A DNA stretch of 64,000 nucleotides from Macrosoma leucophasiata. Its lineage: Eukaryota > Arthropoda > Insecta > Lepidoptera > Hedylidae. Of the stretch, positions 1 through 10,300 are shown one piece after another; the first letter of the stretch is position 1; each line of letters begins with the position of its first letter. The notes beneath the pieces were generated by a model. That model worked only from the letters and a program-made list of their open reading frames with translations, did no database searches and was not told the origin of the DNA. The stretch spans positions 3,864,001-3,928,000 of the forward strand of contig JAWQUS010000011.1 of the NCBI GenBank assembly GCA_036365455.1. Reading direction: 5' to 3'. A program made the translations under genes and the position numbers.

Positions 1-957
1 TATCAGGCAGCTCGATACGTCGCCGCCCTTCTCACCACGCCCACAGATTCGAAGGCTACGTGGACCGCGCGCGTTTATTGTTAAATCTAGATATTATGTA
101 TTTATTAATGAGTGATTATTGAGTGACTTACCCGCGAGAGCGAGGTCCTAATTTGGGCGCCATTTATCGCGTGGTGGTGGCGCGGGTTAGGAGTGCGGCG
201 AGGTGCGTACGCCGCGAAGGCCAACGCGCGACTGCCGCGGGGATGCGAGGCGCGTGCGTGCGTCACTTTGACGCAGGCGCCTTTCTACCCTCCATTTGTT
301 TTGCTCTCGAACGTTATCGGTAGGAGAAAACGAGATTACGCCGCGCTACAGATGCGGTACGCTGCGGAGCATTCCAATGAGGAACTCCATGGTGGTGTCG
401 CTGGTATTTATTGGCATCGTCTGTCGTGAATCGCAATGGCGTGGACATCGCACACGGATAAACACGCCCTGATTACGTTATGTCCGCAACTTTGGTATTT
501 CATTGTTTTATGGGACAAATAAAAGTAATTGGATTTGAATAAATTAAAACTTTGAAATCGTCTTCGTTGATGGCTTATTATGTTTTCGTTTTTGTTAGAT
601 AAGTATTTTATGAAATCTAGCTATCTGCATCAATGTTAGGTGTAAGTACAATACCTAAGTAGGTACATAGATTAAATTACTTCTTTAATACCATATTTCG
701 ATGCTAGAACAAGAACTAGTAATGGTTTATATAACGTTATATCTAAATGTACTATATGTCATATATTTAAATTAGAAAAAATGGTACCTAGGTACTTGTT
801 TGAATATTTTTTATACGAGTAATGTTGACTAACTTTAGCACGAAGAAAAAAATCCGTCAACTCCTTAGTCGAATTTCATGTCTAATTGATACTATTGTCA
901 TAAAAAGTTACTGTACTTTTTCAGGCTCGGATCAAATTCAAATTCAAGACAAAAAAT
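1..957. other. Gene-poor left edge
   Basis: No supportable gene. Bases about 120-470 are clearly richer in G+C and CpG than the AT-rich sequence that follows, as a promoter or first exon of a gene lying outside the window might be. A 31-codon frame at 377-472 starts with a hydrophobic stretch resembling a signal peptide, but nothing confirms it as an exon. Confidence 0.4.
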
Positions 958-1080
958 ATTTCAAAAGGTTGCGGGCAATCGCTGGATGAGGGCGGCCCAG
1001 GACCGTTCGTTGTGGCAATCTTTGGGGGAGGCCTTTGTTCAGCAGTGGACGTCTTTTGGCTGAAATGATGATGATGAACT
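958..1080 (+). mobile_element. 3' end remnant of an RTE-type LINE
   Basis: The translation reads like the last residues of lepidopteran RTE-type ORFs (WMRAAQDRSLWQSLGEAF followed by VQQWTSFG), then a stop and a GATGATGATGA microsatellite tail. Only the 3' terminus is present, so this is a dead-on-arrival 5'-truncated copy. Confidence 0.65.
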
Positions 1081-1745
1081 ACAAATGTTTTTTGAAAAAA
1101 TGTTTTGAGAACTTAAAGAACATTTTCCGATATTTGAAATATCAACTATTGATTTTTTGTGATTGATTTTTCCATACTCAGTCCTGATACTTAAAATATT
1201 TTTAACTCTTCGGAATAAAAAGTTTGGAATTGAACTTTAGTATGGAGTGCTTCTAGTGTTGTTAGGAAAGACGATTTTTATGCTGGTGATTTAAAAATAA
1301 TTCACATACCAGAAAATGTTCTTTAGGTTCCCTGGGTAATATTTCTAATCCGTTTTATCTTGTACCTTTTTCTAACTTTTTTTGTACAAATCAATGTATG
1401 AAACTTGCCATGATTCTTTCAAAGGCGATAAACTACTGGTATTATTACATAGACTCTGTCGAAGCATAGAAGGCGTAGTCTGTTTACTCCCGTTCCATTT
1501 CGACGTCCATATATTATGATCTTGCAGAACGAGGGTGTCAGACTCCCGGTCTCTATACCTCTTCACGCAAGAAAATAGCGACTTCAAACCTGTTAGTAAA
1601 TAGCACATATAAATAATAGGTAGTACATAAATACATTTAAATCTTAATTATTTTTTACTTTTCAGTTTTGAAGTCAGTTTTTCTTAACGTAGTTATATTT
1701 ATTATAAGATAGGTACCTAGTGACCAAGAACCACAGTCACGAATA

Positions 1746-1965
1746 TGTTAATTATTGGCAACACCAAACATTACGGGGCAATTTAATTACAGACATTTTT
1801 TTTTACGCTCTCTCTCTCTTTTCTGTGGTCCCAGCGCTCACGACAGTACACGTTTCATTGTAACATTTGTAATTAAATTTTAAATAAAGTGTAATTCTCT
1901 CGGAGACCAGCGTTTTATTATATACAGTTTACATCTACGACCGAACATTGGTCCTTCGAGCCGGA
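1746..1965 (+). mobile_element. Relic 5' LTR plus primer binding site of a BEL/Pao-like element
   Basis: Bases 1949-1965 (TGGTCCTTCGAGCCGGA) are complementary to the 3' end of tRNA-Tyr including CCA. They follow a sequence ending ACA after one spacer base, exactly the arrangement of the intact BEL/Pao element at 16675-25173. An AATAAA lies upstream near 1882. The left LTR edge is uncertain; a TGT at about 1746 is a candidate. No coding sequence follows, so only the 5' end survives. Confidence 0.5.
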
Positions 1966-2724
1966 TGTTCTTCTTTAAACTGTGATAATACAATTCCGTT
2001 ATATCTAACACACAGCAAACATTACGGGTTAACAACTAAGTTAAGATAAATTAAAAAAACCGGACAAGTGCGAGTTCGACTCGCGTGGTGAGGGTTCCGT
2101 AATTTAAATAAATATTTTTGAAAATATTACAGATTTAAAATGCAGGGACATAGCGGTTACGGTGGTACCGGCAGGGGGGGTTATATTATTAAGAATTTTC
2201 GATTTAATTTGAATACTCAAACTTCTTAAAGGCTTTCCAGTAATCTAAAGGCAAAGAACTATTTTCCACATTTTTTTCAAAATTTTAAGTTCAGTAGGTT
2301 CGGAAATAGAGGGGGGAATGGTAAATTTTCGTCGTTTTTCTTAAATAACTTCAAAGTTTATGCAAAAATTATAAAAAAAATATGTATATCTGAGATGCTG
2401 ACAACAATCTCTTTCATTTGATATGTCACACGACACAGTTTACTATTGTTTTTTTTTTATTTTCTGATTAACCCCCCGAAAGTGGCCCTGTTTAAAATTT
2501 ATTATTTTACTTGACGTGTTCATCTTTGGGTCACCAATTTACATACAGGGTTACAGGTTAAGTCGACCTATTCCCGTTAAGGGCGTGTAGTTTACATTGT
2601 TTCTGACTGATTTGTCTATGAAACACCCTATCCCAAATCTAACCGTTTTCGAGATATTTAAATTTAATTGTTTTTAATAAAAAATGCCCGATTTTCGGTC
2701 GGCCCGATCTCCTTAGTTATTTTG

Positions 2725-3406
2725 AAAGGAGATGTTGCAAGAATGTATGGACCTCCGGCCATGTATTGTACACAATATAATTAACAGGCAAAATCAATAT
2801 AAAAATGTTTTTTACTGCATATTTTCACTTATTTAGCTTTGTTTGCAGTTACAAAACATTATTTGCAGTTAGAATTGCAACTCAAAACCAACATGGCGAA
2901 TATGGCGGGCGATGTCATTTTGACATTTTCATTTTTTAAATTGGGTTTTTTATTATATAGTACTTGGAGAAAAAAGTAATATTTTCTAAATACTATCAAA
3001 ATCGATTTCATGTGTTAATCTATACTAATCGATTTCCAATAAAAAAAAAACCGGAACTTCTTTAAATGCATCGATTTGATACATCGTTTTTTTTATAATA
3101 TGTGATGCACTAGTAAGATACAGATAGCATTATTTTATATATATATATCATCACATTATTTTACCTATATATTTTATATGTATCATAGATTTTTGTTTTA
3201 TCTATAAAGGTACTATCCCAAGCAGCGGCGGTATCGCCGCCATGTTGGATATGGTTGAAAATGATAAAATCGTTTGAATTAAATGTGGTTGTAACTCTAA
3301 AATATATTCTTGAATATATTAATTGTATTTTTTTCGGATTCTTCTTTAATTTACCCATTTTTTGTGGACATGTACGAACCAGAGCCGAACTCGCACCATC
3401 TCCTTT
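2725..3406. mobile_element. TIR element (MITE-like), copy 1
   Basis: The ends AAAGGAGATGTTGCAA and a near-inverse ending ATCTCCTTT form terminal inverted repeats. A second, shorter copy at 38866-39342 shares the interior, including ACCAACATGGCGAATATGGC, over much of its length. No transposase frame is present, so it is non-autonomous. This copy is about 200 bp longer than the other, with AT-rich extra sequence in the middle. Confidence 0.6.
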
Positions 3407-3503
3407 ATTATTTTACTTGACGTGTTCATCTTTGGGTCACCAATTTACATATATTCATCAAATTTCAACTCAATCGGTCGAGTAGTTTCGGAGCAAATTG
3501 GCT

Positions 3504-3506
3504 GTG

Positions 3507-3552
<46 letters not shown>
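3504..3552. repeat. (GACA)n microsatellite
   Basis: About eleven tandem GACA units with a single early interruption, at the 3' end of the GGGTTCC-type repeat. A related TGTC/CTGT run occurs in the reverse-orientation copy near 36105-36125. Confidence 0.9.
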
Positions 3553-3912
3553 GCACGAGTGATCCTATAAGGGTTCCTTTTTTGAGAAATATTAATATTA
3601 AATCGTCTCACTTCATACGTCAAATTGCAAGTTTTTCGAAATAAGTTTTTAGGAATAAGTAATTAGGAATCTGTAAAATTACCAGAAAGAGTAGAAGTAG
3701 TATGCGAAATAGCATAAAAATGTATAAGTACAGTCCGTACGTAAGCGCAATAAGATTTTACAATCACCTTCCAAACGACAATAAATAACAACCTAATTTT
3801 AATTCTTACATCAAACGACTTAAAAACTTTTTGATAGATTAATCGTAATACACTTTTCAGTGAGATACCTAAAAAGTATTAATGTTTCACGTTCACTCTT
3901 TGCTATTAAAAA

Positions 3913-4200
3913 CATGCGCATTGGACATTGTAACCAAGGAGAAATTGTTATAATTATGTAAATTGCTATGCCCAACGGGTATCATGTCGACAACATATAA
4001 AATTGTATTCATATTCCTATCATAAGAATAATTGTACATGAGAGCAATAAAATACTTTGACTTTGTATAAACAAAAGCTAGAAACGATAATGATTCTATT
4101 CAACTACAAAAGCGTTTTTGTGGTTTTCAAAGACGGTGATTTTAATTAAGGTTTTTATGAACAAGAATAGATATTATTTCTGGTACTGGTACCACTGGAA
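3913..4200 (+). repeat. Duplicated segment, left copy
   Basis: This stretch just upstream of CCT1 exon 1 is repeated in intron 2. Its first part matches 6473-6525 (ACATGCGCATTGGACATTG), and the rest matches 10920-11150 (AAGCTAGAAACGATAATGAT, TTTTGTGGTTTTCAAAGACG). The intron copy is split by the family D insertion at 6526-10919. Confidence 0.7.
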
Positions 4201-4349
4201 TTTTGTTATCTGTCTGTGCTGTCATTGTCATTTTTTTTCAGTGGTGGCAACACTCACTCTTAAAAATCACTCAACTTTTTTATTCCTTGAAAATTAAAAA
4301 AGTGTGACGAGCGTTTTAATTCAGAATTTGTGATAAATAAATATCAAAA

Positions 4350-7300
4350 ATGTCTACACTAGCTGCACCACTATCTGTTGCTGGCACTAGATCCTCAGGG
4401 GCACCAGTTAGGACTCAAAATGGTAAGTTTTGTTGTGTACAAATGCACATGGGTTGCTCCCCGGTGATCACATGCATTGCCTCGTATGGTTTTAGAAATT
4501 GTAAAAAGATTGGTAAAACGACACAAATTGGTCGTCATTTCAATAAATGATGTACTGTTTTATTGAAAAATAATATATAAAATGTATTTCGTGGCAATTC
4601 ATGCAGCTACAAATTTTATACAAAGATAATAACCTAACCGGGAGTAACTGAAACTTTATGACTGACTCACTTCAATTTGGTATAAAATTGTATACATTCA
4701 AACTGTATTTTGTGCTCATGAAGTTATCACACTTAAATACCATTGAATTTTCTCATAAAAAATGAAAAGCATACTTCACTCAGTAGTACTTTACTTACTA
4801 GTACTTGCATTTTTTTTATGTAGAAATGGATCAGCATTTTGCCAGAGATGTAAGATCACAGAATATATACATACATCTAATAATACATAGATGGCAGATT
4901 ACAGAATAACAAATAGCAATCTTGCATTTTGTTTGGTAGTTTTCTTATTATAATTCCGAGAGGTTAATGAAAAAAAAGATTGTAATCATATAGTCTAAAC
5001 TTATAACACTTCTAACACTAAAGCTCATCAGAAAAGAAGACTTCAATTAAAGACACAAATAGGAGAAAGAATAGATGGAAATAGCAGGAAGAATGTTGAC
5101 CAGAGTAGCAGGTACAAGGATGAGTGGAGAAGACCCCCAGTCTTCTCCACTCATCCTTGTACCTGCTACTTTAGTACTTGTACTACTTACTTTGTACTGC
5201 TAGGCTTTTGCCCAAAGGCACACAGACAAATAATAATATTATCATATAAATAATCATAAAGTCCAAACATCCACTCAATGTGAAAACTCAATGTATATAT
5301 ATATATATTAATATAACAAATTATTCCAGTGATGGCAGCAGCAGCCATTTCCAACATAGTGAAGAGTTCTCTGGGTCCGGTGGGACTTGACAAGATGTTG
5401 GTGGATGATATTGGTGATGTCACAGTTACTAACGATGGTGCTACTATTCTCAAGTGAGTTGAATCATTTTGATTGATAAATCTGAGGTTAATAATAATGC
5501 AGAATTAATGTATTTTTTTTCTTAATTTTTCACCCATATTTTTGGTTATTCAATTATATTTAGATATGTACTATTTATTTTTCGCAATAACACATGCGAG
5601 TGAACTTAAGAAATTAAAGAAAAAACGGAAAGAAAAAATTGGCTTTGGACTGGAATCGAACCTGCGACCTCAGGATAACCAGTCCAGCCGCTGTTTACCA
5701 CTAAGCTGTGGGACTTCAGTAGCTTAGTTGTAAAAACCGGTCAAGTGCGTATCAAGCCACGCCCAGTGTAGGGTTCCGTAATTAAAGAGTAAGAGACGTA
5801 ATGAAAAAAAAATAAATATATTGTATGGACTTGTTCGAAATTTTCGAGTATAATACATTTACTCGCAAACTTGCAAGTCCAACTTAGGTGTGATAGTTTC
5901 CCTTTGAATTTCGTTATATGTTGCCACTATTGCCGTAACGTTTGAATTTCTAACAACAACCGTTTAGTCACTTGAGTCTAACGAAAATATGCACTTTAAA
6001 TTAATAAGTCACGAACAGTTAACTAAATCGAAAAATGATGTTCGGACACCCATAAAATTTTTAGAAGACCCATATAATTTTTTATATGAGAGAGCACATT
6101 TTCCCCCTTGCATATCCCTTCTACGCCATAAAATCACCTTCCGTCATTGTTTTTCTTTTTTTTGTTTATTGCTTTTATTTTAACCAACTTCAAAAATGGT
6201 TCTGTTGAAATCTAGTGCTTGAAGAGACACAGTAGATAAGACTGGCTGGTAATCTAATCCAGTATTTGGTGTGTACTTGAGACAAAATAGTTTACAATAT
6301 TTAATCTGCATTTATTTTTTACCTAATACAAAGACAAGGACCATCACAATTTGATACAGATTAGCATAAATGAATCTCAGCAGTTTAAAAACACATTCAT
6401 CCTAAATATCAAACATTAAGATTTCATAGTTTCTTTTTTTGTTAACATTATTAATAGAATTAATATAAGAAACACATGCGCATTGGACATTGTAACCAAG
6501 GAGAAACTGATAATTATATAAATTGTTTTATATTATTTCGCATTAACACATGCTTGTGAAATATATTTATTTTAAAGAAAAATGGGAAGAAAAATTTGAC
6601 TTCAGGCGAGACTCGAACTCGCGGCCACTGGGAATCTAGTCCAGCCGCCAACTTCCAACTGAGCTCCTTCAGTAGCTCAGTTGGAAGAGCCAAAGTAACA
6701 AGAGTAGTTTGGCAATAGATGGCGCTGCTGCCACCATAAGGCAATGCAATAAATGTGAAGGAAAGATTTGACAAATCGGGCAGGACTTCGGTAGCTCAGT
6801 TGGAAGAGCGGCTGGACTAGATTTCCAGTGGCCGCGAGTTCGAGTCTCGCCTGAAGTCAAATTTTTCTTTCCATTTTTCTTTAAAATAAATATATTTCAC
6901 AAGCATGTGTTAATGCGAAATAATATAAAACAATTATTAAGGGTAAAAGCGACTTCTTTACGATCCTACTACTATTATAAAGGCGAAAGTTTGTAAGTAT
7001 GGATGTATGGATGTTTGTTACTCTTTCACGTAAAAACTACTGAATGGATTTGAATGAAACTTTACCACAATATAGCTTATACATCAGAATAACATATAGG
7101 CTATAGCTTATACATCAGAATAACACATAGGCTACAATTTTTGAGGTTTTTAATGTGAGGTCGTAGAAAAAACACATTTTTTGCGCTTACATTGCAAACG
7201 CTGACTGAATCCTACAAGATAGATCAAAACAATTTACTACAGTATTGTACAACTTAAAAAGGTCTACAAAAAAGTCCGTGATGGTATATGTTTATCTCTT

Positions 7301-10300
7301 AGGAATAACCCACAATAACCATTTTTTATCCTTTACTTTGTACCAGAAATAATGGCTTATTTACGAAGCGATTTTAAGCAATACAGTATTAATCCTTATC
7401 CAATTAAGTATCTTAAATACCTTGTGCATTTAATAAAGATCAATATGGCTTTTTACAGCATGTAAATTAAATAAATATTTTCGAAGATATCACAGATTTA
7501 AAATGCAGAGTCATTGCAATTTCGGCGATAAATACCGTTTCGGTGATAAATACCGGCAGCGGCGCCAGGCGAACGGGGCGTGGGGGGAGCGGGGTAGGTG
7601 CGGTGGGGAAGAAGTGGCTCATCGCTGAGTGCGCGACCCGAACGCGGTCAGACGCGTGAGGGCAGACATCGTTGACGGTTGTGTCCGTTTTGCGAATTTT
7701 CAAGGCACTAGCGATTTAATAAAAACGTATGGTCGCCTACTTTAAGTAATATAGGCCTAAGGTTAGTTATTGCCAGGTTTCTTTTTGGTTAGGAGTTACA
7801 CGTACAAATTAGGGCTCTGCAGTGCTTAGTTACCGTATTTCTTACTTATTACTAGACTAGACGGGACGAACCTGAAGTCCACGCGAACGAAGTCGCGGGC
7901 AAAAGCTAGTATACAATAAACTGCAAAATCTATTATATCGGTTGCCTAACTAGCATAGTTTGGCAATAGATGGCGCTGCTGCCACCATAAGGCAATCCAA
8001 AAACTACTAGACATCATATGGACAATATGCAAACAATTAACATACAAAGGGACACAGACAGCACCATGGAAGACCTGATGGAAGCCATAAATTCAGATAT
8101 GGATCTAAACGAAAAATATAAGAAAATTGAGAATAAACTTAAAATACAGACAACAAAACAAACAATGAAGAGTAAAGAAAACTTTTTAAGTGAGAGAACG
8201 TTAAAACAAATTGAAGACAGAAAGATCTTGCTATCAAAAAAGGATAAAAAGGAGAACCAAGAAAATATATCCAACCTTAGCAAACAGATTCGAGAAAATA
8301 TGAGGAAAGACAGAAAGATCAGGAGAAACAGAGTATTAGAAAATCACATCATTAAAACTGGAGACACGAAGAAAGCCCTAAAGGAACTTCGTGAAAAAGG
8401 AAAGGAATGGATACCAAAATTGAGAGACAAAGAAAAAGAACAGCCAGCTACTACTCGAAGTTCAATCCAAAATATAGCAACAAATTATTATCGGTCAGTA
8501 TACTCAAATCATTCAAGCTCTGACACACACAATAGTGGATACAAACAAACTGCAGATAATGAAGACATACCAGAAATATTAGTATCGGAAGTAGAAAAAG
8601 CCATAAAAAGCCAAAAAATGGACAAAGCCCCCGGCCCTGACAGGATCACAAACGAACTTATGAGAGGGACAGTCACAGAACTAAGCCCGCTACTAAGAAA
8701 AATCTTTAACGATATTCTACATACCGGTATCATCCCTAGCCAATGGGCAGAGTCCCATATAATACTCCTTCACAAGAAAGGTCCAAAAGACGATATCGGA
8801 AATTACAGACCCATATCTCTCATCTCGAATGTATACAAAGTTTTCGCCAAAATAATTCTGGACAGAATATCAGGTACACTCGACGAAAATCAGCCTGTGG
8901 AACAAGCGGGTTTCAGAAAAGATTTCAGTACAATAGACCACATTCACACTATCAAACAGCTTATAGAAAAATATAATGAATACAAAAAAACTATTTACAT
9001 TGCCTTCATAGACTACGCCAAGGCTTTTGATAGCCTCAGACATGATGTCGTATGGCAAAGCCTAAAAGAGCAGGGCATCCAGTACACCTACATCAACATC
9101 ATCAAAAATATTTATAGTGAAAGTATAGGTAGGATACGACTGGAATCAACAGGAGATGCTTTTGCAATAAAAAGAGGTGTCAGGCAAGGTGACCCGCTTT
9201 CACCAAAGCTGTTCACAGCAGTGTTAGAACAGATGTTCAAGAAGTTAGATTGGGAGCATCTAGGTCTAAACATAAATGGATCACGATTGAATCATCTTAG
9301 ATTTGCGGATGACCTGGTCCTATTGGAGGAAGATCCAAAACTACTGGAGTCCATGTTACAAACTCTAGCAGACAAAAGTAGAGAAGTAGGCCTAGAGATA
9401 AACTCCAGCAAGACTAAGATGATGACAAATTCATTTCCCAGAGATATCACAGTAAATGGACAGAAACTGGAATATGTAGAGGAATATGTATATCTTGGCC
9501 AGATAATATCACCTAATGACCAGATGTCGAAAGAAATAGAGAAAAGAATTGCAACAGGGTGGAAAACATACTGGGCTTTGAAAGAAATTACAAAAAGCAA
9601 GGAAATATCCATTAAAATCAAGAAGAAGACCTTTGATACCTGTATTCTACCTGCCATTACATATGGTTGCGAAACCTGGGCTTTGACAAAACTCCATAGG
9701 GAAAAACTTGCAAGATGTCAAAGAAGTATGGAGAGAAGCATGTTAGGATTAAAACTTAAAGATAAAGTAAGAAATGCAGACATCAGGCACAAAACGAAAT
9801 TAACTGATATCCTGGTCCGTATTGATCAACTTAAATGGAGGTGGACTGGACATATGCTTAGATGCAAAAAGGAGAAATGGAGCAAACAGGTGACAATCTG
9901 GTACCCGAGGGATGGCAGTAGAGGTCGAGGTCGTAAAAAGAGAAGATGGGAGGACGACCTGAAAATCACTTTAGGTCCCCTCTGGACAAGAGTGGCGACT
10001 GACAGAAAGCAGTGGAAAGAGTTGGAGGAGGCCTTTGCCATAAGGCACACCGAACTGAGAGACTTTTTGTAGTGAAATGTAAATTTTAGTTTTAAATACT
10101 TTGTTTTAAAAATGTAAAATGTCAAAAAGTTCGGAAATAAAGGCTATATTATTATTATTATTATTATTATTAATCCTTATCCAATTAAGTATCTTAAATA
10201 CCTTGTGCATTTAATAAAGATCAATATGGCTTTTTACAGCATGTAAATTAAATAAATATTTTCGAAGATATCACAGATTTAAAATGCAGAGTCATTGCAA

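Larger units (their letters stand above)
2057..3595 (+). repeat. GGGTTCC-type interspersed repeat, interrupted
   Basis: The unit begins with AAACCGGACAAGTGCGAGTT and GGGTTCCGTAA, and ends with a GACA microsatellite and CCTATAAGGGTTCC. Relatives occur at 5733-6180, 26380-26450 and 36055-36690. This copy is split by other DNA, including the TIR element at 2725-3406. Its class is not determinable by eye; no coding capacity is seen. Confidence 0.6.

Noticed and set aside
3504..3552. GACA run as a CRISPR-like or regulatory array
   Set aside because: It is a plain microsatellite at the end of a transposable element in an animal genome.
6786..6858. Family D tRNA-like domains as real tRNA genes (also 10809-10888, 25322-25396, 51955-52029)
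   Set aside because: They sit inside a repeated element with its own target duplications, the anticodon arm does not fit a canonical spacing, and the sequence differs between copies at arm positions.
7467..7703. The 78-aa minus-strand frame repeated at 10248-10484
   Set aside because: It lies in the noncoding right half of a Helitron and is repeated only because of the 610-bp duplication.
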